From Adineta vaga (taxonomy: Eukaryota > Rotifera): a stretch of DNA of 64,000 bases. The position numbers and the translations under genes are program-made. The notes beneath the pieces were generated by a model. The model did not search any database, was not told where the DNA came from, and worked only from the letters and a program-made list of their open reading frames with translations. The stretch is from positions 7,688,001 to 7,752,000 of the forward strand of contig CP075492.1 in NCBI GenBank assembly GCA_021613535.1. The letters are read 5' to 3'. Below, one piece after another: positions 1-12,400 of this stretch (position 1 is the stretch's first letter; each line of letters starts with the position of its first letter).

Positions 1-89
1 ACACGAAATGCATCTTGCTGTCTACGAACAGCTAATGTTTGAGTAATAACTCGAGTTAAATTTGCACGTGAACGTATAACTGGTAACAT
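1..89 (-). CDS. 5' end of an unidentified gene, probably a mitochondrial protein (partial)
   Basis: Reading leftward from an ATG at 87-89, an open frame runs off the window edge for about 30 residues. The N-terminus is rich in Arg, Leu, Thr and Ser and has no acidic residue in its first 24 positions (it begins MLPVIRSRANLTRV). This is what a mitochondrial presequence looks like. Too little is visible to name the protein. It is divergent from the first RPA1 gene, with start codons about 285 bases apart, so the two may share a promoter region. The reading frame is seen; the mitochondrial role is inferred from composition only. Confidence 0.45.
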   Translation of the reverse strand, partial: MLPVIRSRANLTRVITQTLAVRRQQDAFR

Positions 90-373
90 CTTCTTCCTAA
101 TAGAATAGATTTTGAATAAGTTCCAAGAAGAAGAAGAAAATCAATTGATTGATGTAAGTAAATAAAAAACACACAACCAATCAGACGATCGATTGAATGA
201 GATAATAAACAATTGGATTAGTTTCAAAAGAAAAGATTTTATTCAGAAGAAAAATCAAATATAATCTTGTTTAAAAAATTGTTGTAAAACAATGTTAAAC
301 AGCGCCCTCTGTAATTGCATAGATTGAGCATTGTATAATATAATATACGGTATTGATTCGTGCTTTTGACACA

Positions 374-2813
374 ATGACATCAACAAGTTTAAGTTTAACT
401 ACAGATGCAATTGCTGTATGTTTGATAACTTTATTTGTTTTATTGAATATTTAAACAAACGATTTTTCTAGCAATATAAAAATGGAAATACTCAACAAAC
501 AGCAATTGTTAAAATTACTGTAAATAGATGAATTTAGTTGAAAAGAAAAGCATGTTCTTCTTAATCTTTCAGAGTATACGACTGTGTGAAACTACAGCAA
601 CAAGTAGTAGTGATACTGAACGTTATCGTCTATCCATTCATGATGGTCAAGATACATTCAATAGTTTGTTTCTTAAGATGTTCATGTAATGATTAAAAGA
701 TGAACTTTCATTCTTGTTTAGGTTGTATATTATCACCTGAATTGAATAAACTGGTAAAAGAGAAACGTTTACAAGAAAATTCTATTGTTAGACTCGACAA
801 AGTTGCACATGATTCTACAAGTACTGGAAAGTATGTTCAATTCTACAATTATGTCAATTAAATCTTTCATTATTCTATAGATCGTTTTTAGTTTTAATTG
901 ATTTAACAATCTTACCTGAACCTTCCACGACAACTTCTAATAATAATACCAATAAACAAGGAACTACTAATATTTGTCCAATAGGAATGATTACACCTTA
1001 TTTAAATGGAATGTAAGTTCTTGTTATGTTCAAATGAAAGAAAGGTGTTTTTCATCCAATTTGATTTTCTATTAGATGGAAAATTCGTGCACGATGTTTT
1101 GCTAAAAGTGCTATTCGACCTCATCCTGTATGTAATTTTGATTTTCATGACGCTAGTGGTGAAATTCGTATAGTGGCATTTCGTGATGAATGTATGCGAT
1201 GGCATCCAATAATTGAAATTGGAAAAGTAAGTTGAAAAACACGAAGAAATGATAAACTTATAAAAATATATCTTTTCAGGTTTATGATATAATAGGTGTA
1301 CGAGTTAAAATGGCTGATAAACGATGGAATAGTCTTCATAATACATATGAATTAACACTAACAACAGGTTCAGTTATTCGTTTAATTGATGATCCGACTA
1401 TTAACGAAAGTATTCCTGATACACTCTTTAATTTTGTTCCACTTCGAGATATTTCTAAACACACGAATGAATCTTTTGTTGGTAAATTTCTTTTCTTGTC
1501 TTTTTCATTTAATTTCACATGATCTCTGTATTTAATGAAGATGTTATTGGAATTATTGACACCTGTTCAGATGCCATTCCATTTACCAATCGTACTTCTA
1601 ATAAAGATTCCAAACGTCGTGAAATTACTTTAATTGATGAAGACTCAAGTACTTCAATAACTCTATGGGATGATCAAGTAAGTTTATTTGAATGGAAATT
1701 TTTCAAAAAAGAATAATTGGATTGGTTTTAGGCAGAAAATTTCGATGAAGAATTGGCAGAAAATCATGCAGTCGTAGCATTTCGACGTATTCGAGTTGCC
1801 ATTTTTAATAACAGTAATACAAAGATAATAATAATAGTTCAAAGAAAGAAATTAAACTTTATTTTTTCATAGAATATAATCTATCTGGTCATAGAGATAT
1901 GATTATTAAAGTTAATCCTGATGTTCAAGAAGCAAAACATTTGAGAATATGGTACAACGCTGGTGGACGTGTAAAAAATAATCGGATAACAACAAATCGT
2001 CCAATAGCAGAAGGTTTACCTGAGACAATTGTTTAATTGTACTCTAATGTGTGATTTATTTTTTTAGCTTCATGGAAAACAATTGGACAAATTGAAAATG
2101 AAAAACTTGGCAGACAAGGTCGACCTGATTATGTCTCAGTTAAAGCAACATGTATGCATATTGCTAATGATCGAATTGTTTATATGGTTTGCTATTATCG
2201 GTTCATATAAACATTTGACATGATAAAATCTTTTATAGAGCTGTTCAAGTGATGATTGTTATCGAAAAGTAAACAAACTATCATCAGGTGTCTATCATTG
2301 TGATAAATGTCAAAAGGATTTTAAAGAATGTCGATGGACTTATATGCTTCGTGTATGTTTTACTTTTCTTGGAAGAAGAAGAAGATATAGAATTGAAATT
2401 TAGGCTGAAATTGCTGATTCAACTGGTACAATTTGGGTTTCATTTTTTAGACATTTAGGTGAACAACTTATGGGCAATGTAACAGCTGAACAATTTGCAG
2501 AAGCTAAAGAAAATGTAATGAAAAATAGATTATGTATTGATACACATTTATTTTTCTTTTTTCTTTCTAGTCTGATGAAATTCTCATGCAAATTTATTTA
2601 AATAAGAATACATTTCGTGAAAAAATCTTCCGTTTACGTTTTAATGAAGAAACCTTCAATGTGAGTGATACAAAAATTTCTACAATCTCTCTTCATTTTC
2701 GGCTTTTTTTGCAGGATATGACTACAGTTAAAATATCATGTGTGTCAATCAATGATATTGATTACAGTGAATATGGTCAACGTTTAATTGGAATTATTCA
2801 AAATGAATTTTAG
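374..2813 (+). CDS. RPA1: Replication protein A 70-kDa subunit, diverged short copy (RPA1-A)
   Basis: Large subunit of the single-stranded-DNA binding heterotrimer used in replication, repair and recombination in the nucleus. About 14 exons with ~50-base introns give roughly 555 residues (human RPA1 is 616). The order is that of RPA70: an N-terminal OB fold (about residues 1-110), a linker, DBD-A (WKIRARCFAK, GEIRIVAFRDE), DBD-B (SITLWDDQAENF, VVAFRRIRV) and DBD-C with a CxxxxC...CxxC zinc site (CSSDDC then CDKC). The linker between the N-terminal fold and DBD-A is only about 30 residues, much shorter than in the neighbouring copy. It lies 119 bases upstream of a second RPA1 in the same orientation. 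The family is certain; whether this copy is a conventional RPA subunit or a specialised paralogue is open. Confidence 0.9.
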
Positions 2814-2932
2814 TCTTTGTTTTATTGTAATATTTCGCTTTGTTTCGAAATAATTTTAAATAATATGTTTTTATTTGTAAATATGAATAATATTCAATAA
2901 TTCAGAATGTATTTATTCCAGATTAATTGAAA
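2814..2932 (+). promoter_or_regulatory. RPA1-A/RPA1-B intercistronic spacer with a 3' splice-site-like sequence
   Basis: Only 119 bases separate the two RPA1 reading frames. The spacer is AT-rich and holds no canonical AATAAA. It ends in tttattccag followed by a short leader and ATG. This fits a polycistronic message resolved by spliced-leader addition, or an ordinary 5' UTR intron of copy B. The acceptor-like sequence is seen; the operon reading is inference. Confidence 0.35.
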
Positions 2933-5730
2933 ATGACAGATCAACGACTTACAACCGGTGCTCTTTTGGTAAATGTTCATTTCATTCTATCGGAATACAT
3001 TCATTTTACCAATATGGTTTTTTTCTCAGAGATATTTACGTGGAAATACAACAGAAAAAGCAATATTACAAGTTGTTGTATGTGTTTGTTTGGAAGTTAT
3101 TTTTGAATAAGAAATACGATTGATGAATGTTTAGGGTATTAAAACAATTGATAGTAAAACGGATGATTCGTCAACAGCAACAAAACGTTATCGTCTTATG
3201 TTATCCGATGGAAAAAGTACATTTTCATGTAAGATATTCGTTTTATTATTTCAATGCAAAATTCATCCAGTTTCTGTTCTATATCAATGTTTAGCATGTA
3301 TGCTTGGTACACAAATGAATCATTTAATTGATGATAAATCCTTGAAAGACAATTCTATCGTTCGTATTGAACGTGTTATGGTGAATGCAATTGATAAACA
3401 AAATGGACGGTAAAGTTTCTATGTCGAGAAATCTATCATTCAAAAATTCATGAATATATTGTAGAGTTATGTTGATGATATATGAACTTGAAGTAATTCG
3501 AAGTGATAATGAACGAATCGGAGATCCAGTAGCATTACCATTAACAGATATCATCAATAGTAGTAGTAATTCAAATCGTTTAGGTAAAATTTAGAGAAAT
3601 ATACTCAATAAGATGTTCTATTGGAAATATTTTTAGAAGCAACAAATGATAATCACGCATCCATATCTACAGCAACAGTTGCAGGTATGAAACTTTCGAA
3701 AAAATATTAGTTAGAAGAGCTATATAATAATATAGAGATTTCTCAATCATATCTTTTTCAGCACCTCCAGCTACAAATGTTATTCGTCAAGGTTCCAAAG
3801 CATTACCGACATTAGATGATCGAAATAATGCACAAAAGCCAACTGGTGATAATAATCGTGCTGCTGCTCCCAAAGCAAACAATGCTATTGATAAAGAACG
3901 TATTATCAACATCACTACAATCAACCCATATATGAATAAGTTCGTTTTTTAATAATTTTATTTTCCTTTAGAGAAAGTGAAATTCAAATTTAGGTGGGTC
4001 ATTAAAGCTCGTGTGAGTAGCAAAGGTCAGATAAGAAATTATCAAAATGCACGCGGTCCAGGAAAATTATTCAGTTGTGATCTCGTTGATCAATCGGGTG
4101 AAATTCGTGCGACAGCATTTAATGCAGAATGTGATAAAATATATCCTTTATTAGAAGTTGGCAGGTTTACATTTCGTTTTCAAATACAATTAAATAAAAC
4201 AAGAATTTCTTTCTCTCTATATACTAGGTCTATTATATATCACGAGCATCACTTAAACCAGCAAATCGTCAATTTAATGCATTAAATAATGATTATGAAA
4301 TGACATTTAATCATGATACATGTATTGAAGCATGTGATGCTGGAGAAGGTGATAGTATTCCTCAATTACAATTCAACTTTATACCAATAAGTGAGGTAGC
4401 AAATCGAGAACCAAATACTCTTTGTGGTAAGTATCAACAATCTGAAGTTATTATTACATTGATCTATGAAATTTATCTACGAGAAAACGAACTCATATCT
4501 GGATTTTAAGATGTTATTGCTGTTGTTAAAAGTACGTCAGATATACAAACAATTGTTGGTAAAGCATCACAAAAAGAATTCCATAAACGTGATATATTGT
4601 TAGTTGATGAAAATGCCTCAATCACAGCTACACTATGGGGAAAATATGTAAGATCATTTGATAATAATTCGTTAGAATTACGTATGTGTGTTTTGTTAGG
4701 CTGAAGAATTTAATGGCTCATCGAATCCTGTCATTGCTTTTAAAGGAATTAAAGTTGGCGATTTCAATGGTCGAACATTATCATGTATAAATAGTACATT
4801 GATTTGTGAAGATCCAACAGATACATCACGTACTGCTGAACTTCGAGCTTGGTTTGATCGAGAAGGCAAAACAATGGATTTACCAGATTTATCCAAAGGA
4901 GCAGATATTGGAAATCGACAGACACCATTTAAAACTTTCTCACAAATTATTACTGAGGGTCTTGGCTTGAGTGATAAACCGGATTATATTAACGTGAAAG
5001 CATTAGCTACAATAATTAAAAAAGATTCAGCTGTTTATATGGTAGTTGAGAATATAACTAAATATTGAAATATGCAAAATTATTTTGCATATTTAGATGT
5101 GTCCAGAAAATGGATGTGGAAAGAAAGTTGTCGACGAAAATAATGGCACGTATAGATGTGAAAAATGTAGTAGAAGTTATAAGAATTTTAAATGGGCATA
5201 TATGGTTTCGGTATGTATTATAGGACTGAAAATTATCAATGAAAAGAGAGAATAATATTTCTTCTTCGAAGCAAAATAGTGATAAGTTTAAATGATTTTT
5301 CTATAGGCTGAATTCTCAGATTCAACTGGATCTCAATGGATTAATATATTTCGTAATGAAGCTGAAGCATTATTGGGCATTACTGCTGACGAATTCGGAA
5401 ACTATAGAATGAATGTATGTAATTTCATATTGAATTATACTATTGAGAAAGACTCTTTTGATTGTTTTGTTTCTAGCAAAATGAAAGTATTATTGATGAT
5501 GTTGTTGGTAAAGCAATGAATTGTGAACGAATATTTAAACTTCGTGCTAAAGTTGATCAATTTAATGTAATCAAAATGTGATTTTTAATTTCATAATCGA
5601 TCAAATATTCTTGTTTTAGGATGAGCGAAAAGTTCGTTTTACATGTGTTAGTGTTAGTGACATTGATTGGGCATCAACTAGTCGACGATTAATAGAAGAA
5701 ATCAAACAAATGGAATCGATTCAAAATTAA
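2933..5730 (+). CDS. RPA1: Replication protein A 70-kDa subunit, more canonical copy (RPA1-B)
   Basis: Second RPA70 gene, in tandem with the first. It starts MTDQRLTTGALL with an N-terminal OB fold, then a long polar Ala/Asn/Pro-rich linker (about 3,600-3,900 in the window). DBD-A follows (RWVIKARVSSKG, GEIRATAFNAECDKIYPLL), which is closer to the vertebrate consensus than copy A. DBD-B (ITATLWGKYAEEF, VIAFKGIKVGDFNGRTLS) and DBD-C (zinc ligands CPENGC and CEKC; DSTGSQWINIF) complete it. Roughly 620 residues, the usual family length. A polypyrimidine-AG (tttattccag) ends 11 bases before the ATG, so the message may begin at a 3' splice site there. The two copies differ over most positions, so the duplication is old or the copies derive from anciently diverged haplotypes. 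Confidence 0.93.
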
Positions 5731-6459
5731 TCACATCATTTTTCATCGTATTTTTCTTTTTTATTGTACAGATAGAAAAGTTATTTTTTTGTTAATCTTG
5801 AAAGATACTTTTTCCATATATATATAAACACACACACACACAACTGATTGATAAAGAGAATAAAATAGTCTAGAAATGACATGAACAACTAATAAGTCAT
5901 ACATGTGCCTATGAAAAGAGTGTAATGCTTCGTTCAGAGAAATAATCATGAATGCACACAAGCGTTATTAAGTGTTGTGACAATTATGTCAATTGTGCTC
6001 AATATATACAATTTTGCTGTCTTCCGGCAGCAAAAATGCATTTGATTTATCAGATTCTTATTAATTACAGGTAAAAGTAAAACAGTGACGTCAGTTTTTT
6101 CCTTATATTCTCTCTATTCTCTAGAAACAAAATATGTGGTGGGTTAGAATTCAATATATTTCTAATTGACTTATTCAATACAAAAGCAGGCTCTTTCATT
6201 TATTTTTTAGTTAAATTTTATTTCCTGCCATGAGTAATGTCTATAGAGGTAGTATAAATTGTCTCTGTTAGTGTGATCTATAGGTAATCAACGAGAGAAC
6301 AATGCACGACATGTGTATTTCTCACGGTTAATTGAGTCTAATGTCAGGAATTTACTCCCCTCAAATCGTGAAAAAATACTTTATGCATTACTTGACAAAC
6401 TTTTCCAACATACTTAACGATGTGCTTTCATTTTCTGTTCTAGACTCAAACTAACACTG
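5731..6459. other. Intergenic region with a (CA)n run and a TATA-like box
   Basis: No convincing gene. It holds a short (CA)n microsatellite at about 5828-5842 and a TATAAAT at 6253-6259. It ends with a polypyrimidine-AG (ttttctgttctag, ending at 6445) just before the small secreted-peptide frame. The TATA box and acceptor together suggest a 5' UTR exon and intron for that gene. Confidence 0.4.
5828..5842. repeat. (CA)n microsatellite
   Basis: Short perfect CA dinucleotide run in the spacer after RPA1-B. Confidence 0.9.
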
Positions 6460-6723
6460 ATGGCACGATGGTTTTATTTGGATTTAATTCTCTTTATATG
6501 TCTATTCAGTACTATAAAGATGATGGAATTACCTGATCAACATAATCTTTCAGATGGCGATACAGATGCAGCAAGAGAATTATATTACCCATCTGAACAA
6601 CATGATACAATGATTTATAATGATCTGAGATTTGCACCTGAAGAATCCTTGCCTTCACCTGAATATATCCGTGCTCGTTGGATTGAATTATATCACAAAA
6701 TGAAACAAAATAATCGGAGTTAA
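6460..6723 (+). CDS. Small secreted or membrane-tethered peptide of unknown function
   Basis: An 87-residue single-exon frame. The first ~20 residues are a hydrophobic signal-peptide-like segment (ARWFYLDLILFICLFSTI). The rest is polar and acidic (about residues 22-75), ending in a basic stretch (RARWIELYHKMKQNNR). There are no cysteines after the signal. A splice acceptor lies 14 bases before the ATG, and a TATA-like box about 200 bases upstream fits a real transcript. It converges on SNX8, whose stop lies 93 bases away. Without dibasic-flanked repeats it is not a typical multi-copy neuropeptide precursor. I do not recognise a family; it could also be a chance frame. Confidence 0.45.
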   Translation: MARWFYLDLILFICLFSTIKMMELPDQHNLSDGDTDAARELYYPSEQHDTMIYNDLRFAPEESLPSPEYIRARWIELYHKMKQNNRS

Positions 6724-6816
6724 TTTTATTCAAAAAAATCAAAATTTTCTTTTCAATAATGTATCTTAATCTTTGAAAAAAAAGCAGCAAATCAAATAAA
6801 AAAAGATGCAATTTTA

Positions 6817-9084
6817 TTATCTTCTTAATCCCGTTGTATTTGTTCGTTGTATTGATGATTTATTCATATAATTTTGACCAAGTTGAGAGATTTTATTTGC
6901 AAATGATTTCCAAATATTGCAAAGCTGAAAAGGAAGAAGATTATTTCATGAATTTTTTTGTTTAGAGAAATTTACATCGGATGATCCTTGATATTGACTA
7001 TTACCAAGACTACTTAGAATATAAACAAATGCTTCCAAATTTGCATAAACTAATTGTGTTTCAATTTGTACACATTTTAATGCATGTCGATTTCGTTTTT
7101 CAATCATATCAAGATTTACTTCATTCTAAAAACGTATTTAAAATCAATTGTGAGAAAGAGAATTAGCGTACAGAAAGTATTTACCTTTGATGATGTATCT
7201 GTTGTTGATAATGAACGTCTCTGTTGATTATTTGTTTTTTGCATTGCTTTCTGTTCAATTGTTAATGCTTCTTCAAATCGTTTACATAAATCCTAATAGA
7301 TATATATATATATATGTAAAAGAATTGATTTATAAGATAAAGAAAGTTACTTTGTATCCTTGAAGTAAATCAATTAGCATATCAACATGATCATTAATAA
7401 CATCGTCATCACGTTTACATTGCTCCTGAATACGTTCAGATACTGCATTCATTTCAACAGGTAAATCAGCAAGACCAAGTTGAATAGCTGGCCAATAATC
7501 ATTAGCACCTGTTGCCCATTGATCAATACTTGTGGAGTCCGAACTTAATGCTCTACAGAAAATGAATGAAATCTTTTTGATGATAATAATCAAATTTTTG
7601 ATTCTAACTGTAAAGTTTTCTCCATATTTGAAAAATCATCAGCATTTTTTTCTTGTTTTTCTTTAATACTTTTCAAACAATCACGAATTTGAGTTATTTG
7701 TTGATGAATAAATGACATATGCGTTTGACTTATACGAAACATTCGATTACCATCAGTATCTCCTCCGTATTTCTAAACGAATAGAAAATATTATACGAAA
7801 AGAAAATTTTCGAATTTAATTTATTACATCACCGTTCTCATTCGTATTGTACGATGATTTTGGTTCAGAACTGAATTCATCCTGAACATTTTTATATGTT
7901 GCTTTCATATTATCTCCACATGACTATGACAATAAATGCAAGTAAAGATATAGTTTGTTTTGGTTAATATGAAAAGAAACGAACTGTTCCTTGAAATGTG
8001 AGAAAGAATTTGATGATCTCTGTATCACAAATAGTTGGATGACGACATAAAATTTGTAAATATCGTTTCAATGCTCGACGACGTTCTTCGATAAATTCTT
8101 TATCAACTATAAAAACAAAATATAATCGATAATTAGCAGCAATTGAACAAAAAAGAAAAGAGAGACCATTCACAGTTTTCTTTGGTGGAAGTAATGGTAT
8201 TATTCGATATGGATATTTTATAGTTAACAATTCATGTAATGCAAGAAAATCATTATAACGACGTAAAACTTTGTTATTTTGACGCTATCATATATGACGA
8301 AGAAAGAAAGTAAATAGATGATAATACCGAACAATGAAGAAGGTGAAATACGACTTACCATACTGCTAATTTCATATTCGACATGTCGTATAATAACACC
8401 TAAGAAAAAAACGGAAATCTCGTATTAAAGACAATTTTCATAATATAAGATTACTGGTCTTGGTTACCTTTTTTCTCAGATACTACATCTACTTGAATAG
8501 TATCAAGTGCACAGAGATCATTATAACGAAAACATAGTGTAGTTTTTCGTTGATCATTTCGAAGTAGATGTATTAAACGATTTTCTAAAGTATTGATACT
8601 GTCAAGTGTTGGAATAGGTAATTCTAGAATAATAATAAAGAAAAACAAATTATTATATGACTTTCTACGAACCCAAGTTACCTCTATGTGCATAGTTATC
8701 TAATAACTTCTCATCGATATTTTTGCCTTGTTGAGCTAATGCCATCAATGCTAGACATTTATAGAAATCATTACGTGAATTTATTGAATTTGTCTTGATT
8801 ACCATATACCAAATCTGAAGAGAAGATTTCAAAGTAGAGCAATCGATTACCTGTAAAAATTATTCAGTATTCAACGAACTGACTTGATTTAAAGTATTTT
8901 TTGTTAAAGCGTTTGCTTCGAACAAAGGTGCAAACACAGGAAATGTTAACTTATCCAGTCCATGTATACTGATCATTTCATAGAGATCACGATAAAGCGC
9001 TGGAATTGAACCTAAAAGCAATCATTAGAAAATTATGCAAGTTCAGTCGATTCTATAACTACCTCCAACTAAATCTACTGGCAT
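6817..9084 (-). CDS. SNX8: Sorting nexin 8 (SNX8/Mvp1 family)
   Basis: PX-BAR sorting nexin that binds endosomal phosphoinositides and shapes endosome-to-Golgi carriers. About 12 exons. The N-terminus begins MPVDLVGG, and residues to ~100 resemble the EH-like region of Mvp1/SNX8 (LYRDLYEMISIHGLDKLTF). The PX domain has RRYNDF, YPYRIIPLLPPKK and EFIEERRRALKRYLQ, very close to vertebrate SNX8 (RRYNDFVVF, PYRMVPALPPKR, EFIEARRRALKRF). The BAR-like C-terminal half includes WPAIQLGLADLPVEM, DHVDMLIDLLQGYK, then LCKRFEEAL. The last exon ends NTTGLRR-stop at 6817. The start is the first ATG in frame and lies 385 bases from the divergent CPAP start. The first-to-last exon chain is uninterrupted, so the gene looks intact. 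Confidence 0.9.
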
Positions 9085-9468
9085 TTTCAAACAAAAATGT
9101 CGGCGTTAACGAACACTTTGTAATGAAAGAAGTTTGAAAAGGATAACAACATTATCTAGAATGATAAAGAGTAGTGAAATACTTCAAAATAAGTTTTTCG
9201 ATAGATGACGCTCATTTACAAACTAAATAATAAAATTTAATACGACGAAAATAATTGATTAATACATAATAAACTACTTTCTTATCTTGAACTATAGTTT
9301 TAAACTAAAAATATTATTTAGTAGTAAATCAATTGATACAAAAATGAAGTCCTAGTAACTACAGAAACGAACTCACTCAATCAATGGCTGAATATTCTTT
9401 AAAGCTTTGTTCAAAATAATATCTCGTGGTTTTCAGGTTCATTTGATTACGAATCTATTCAATAGAAT
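9085..9468. promoter_or_regulatory. Bidirectional SNX8/CPAP promoter region
   Basis: A 384-base spacer between two divergent starts. No clear TATA box was seen for either gene. On the CPAP side a gtggttttcag acceptor-like sequence ends about 34 bases before the ATG, suggesting a spliced 5' UTR. A shared promoter is inferred from head-to-head layout only. Confidence 0.4.
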
Positions 9469-12400
9469 ATGATGGCATCGGAAAATGAATTAGATCGAAA
9501 TACTATTTTTGAAAAGTAAGGAATATTTGTTTTACTTTTGAAACGATTCATTCCAATCTCTAGATTTGCTTCTATCAAACGAATGCACGATGAAGTTGGT
9601 CGACAACAAACAGAAGATTATCAAAGACGTTTACAAAAATTGAAAGAAGAAGAAGTGAGCTGTTTTCTTTTTTTATAATTAAAACATTTGATTCTTCAAA
9701 AACCAACATGAAATAGATTGGATTGAAACTATGATATTCTTTTGTTTAGTCTAATTATATGACGAAATTATTGTCACAACAAATTCCAAATCCACCACAA
9801 CAAGATATTTCTGGTCGTGCACAGAATTCTGCACGGTAAATAAGCACTCAATTCGATCAAAAACTGTATTTAAACAGAAAGGATTTGTATGACTTCACTT
9901 AAACAGATGAAACTGTAGAATTGAACATTTCTTTTCCTAATCTTATATGTCAATAAATATTAGGAGGAAGAGTGATCGTTCGAAATGTAGGAGAGAATTG
10001 AAGAGAGGAATTTATCCATAAAGTCTTAAGATTTGATTTATAAACATATCACATAATTATTTGTTTATGAATTTTTAGCCGTGATCTATTTCTAACATCA
10101 AAAAATGATACAAATCAATCGAATATATCTCAATCACAACAGTATCCTCACCGTCAACAACAACAACAACAACAACATCATCATCATCAACCCTATAAAG
10201 TAAATATATATAGAAGAAAACGAACTTAATAATTAATCAATTTATTATAGGCATCGACTCGATCATCTTCCTCATCTCATACTCATCATCAAGATTCATA
10301 TGAAAATATTGATCATGATTGGAATATCGATGATGATATTCAACCATTAAATATTACTGATAATGATGGTTTTGAGGAACGATTACCAAATCGTTTATCC
10401 AATGATGACGATGTTGAAGATTCATATCTAACTGCTTATCATCAATTATTGCAAAATCATCAACAACAACAACAACAAATGATGCTTCAACAAGAGCAAG
10501 AAAATATGTTATCAACCATATTAGAAGCGTCATGTGAAGATGCAACACCAATGACATCACTGGTTGATGTACATCAACAACGAGTACACTTATCACCAAC
10601 ACGTCGAACACCAGTTGCAACAGTTCAGTATGAAAATGTTGAAGAAGAAGAAGAAGAACAAGAAGACGACGACGATGCAGAAGAGGAAGATGAATTAACA
10701 GATCGACCACGAGCACAATCATTTGCTTCAATTGATGATATACCTGTTTCAACGGTTTTTTCCAAGAATGAAAGTAAAAAATCATTGTCGAATTCTTTTC
10801 TTCTATGTTTAATTCTACCGATTCTAGACTTGAAATACAGTGAATACATTCATCAAAAACTGCAAACGGAGGTAAATAATTACTCACGATATATTTATTT
10901 TACAGACTAAAACTTGTTGAAAAAGACAAACAAGGTCTTTTTTCATTTTAAACTGATGTCATGACTTTTATTCATAACAAAAAAGAAAAACCCAGGATAA
11001 TGTTAAGTAAGAGCGTGTAAGAACGGCAAAAACATTTCTCTGTCGACAATAACGATACATCGTCGTCATCATCATCATCGACAACGACTTTATTTTTTCT
11101 TCTTTTCTTTCTTTCAATGAAAGAACGAGCAAAAAAGAAGGAATAAAACCTTATCACACGTTATTTCATATATTTTAATTTTGATGTCATTCACATCATC
11201 AGCTGTATATATAAATACAAAAGACAAGAACAAATTAAAAGATTAGATTCATTCTTTTATCGAAATGAATACATCATTACAATCAAACATATGTAACTCA
11301 AACAACGTATCCAATACGGACAGTAAGTTAACTGATGATTCATGAGAAACTCCCACGAATGTTGGAAAAACTTTGACTTCTATTTAAGTGTCAAATTCAA
11401 TGATTCCAACTAATTCTTCGCCTACAAAATTAGCTTATTCATATTCAAATATTCAAGATATTCTTCAATGTCCAATCTGTCTTGATTGTTTTAAAGATCC
11501 ACGTGTATTACCATGCCAACATGTCATTTGTTATTTATGTCTACCATCATTAATATCAAAAAATAAACTTTGTTCTATCATTACTTGTCCATTATGTCGT
11601 CTAATATTTCCATATACAGATTCTGATCAATTTCCTGTATCATACACACATATTCAAATAAGTGATTTAGTTCCTACGAATTTCGATATTAAAGGACGAT
11701 GTTCGAAATGTAAAGAAATTCACGTTTTGAAGTTTTGTCCTTGCTGTGATTATCATCTATGTGAAAAATGTTACAAGAATGATCGAGGAAATGCAATAAT
11801 TCATTTGGAAAATATTTATCAAACGTTTCAAAATGATTTTGATTATATTCAGACCTTTCAACCAATGGAAGTCAATGAGTTGATGCAAAAAGCGGAGACT
11901 ATGTTAAAAAATTGTCAGCATGTAGCGTATAATGATATTTTATTACTGTTCTATCGTATGAAATACATTCATGAACAAGTCAACAAACTCCCTGTAACAA
12001 AACTCAAACGAATTCATGAAGATAATACTCAAGAGGATACATCTCCAAAAAAACAAATGCGAATTGAATCAGTACAACTCAATGATGATGATGATGATGA
12101 TGATGACGATGGGATCATTTATATAGACACATTAAAACCTTCATCCGTACCCAATGAACTTAGAACTGCTTAAATGAATTAAATAAAAACGATTTTCACT
12201 TCATATAGTACATATAACCAGGATATCTAGTCTAATATATGTTTGTTTTTCTAAAACTATAAATAAGATAATATGTAGAGAAGAAATAAATCTACTTGTT
12301 ATTTTTAGAAAAATGAAGAATACAATCAACAAAATCAAGGAACGAAAGAAAAACGACCATTTTTACGTAAACGTCAAGGTCTGACTCATTATCAAGCACC

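Noticed and set aside
10354-10887. Long minus-strand open frame opposite a CPAP exon
   Set aside because: It is the antisense shadow of low-complexity Asp/Gln coding sequence; it is rich in Val/Leu/His as expected for that complement and has no start context or domain.
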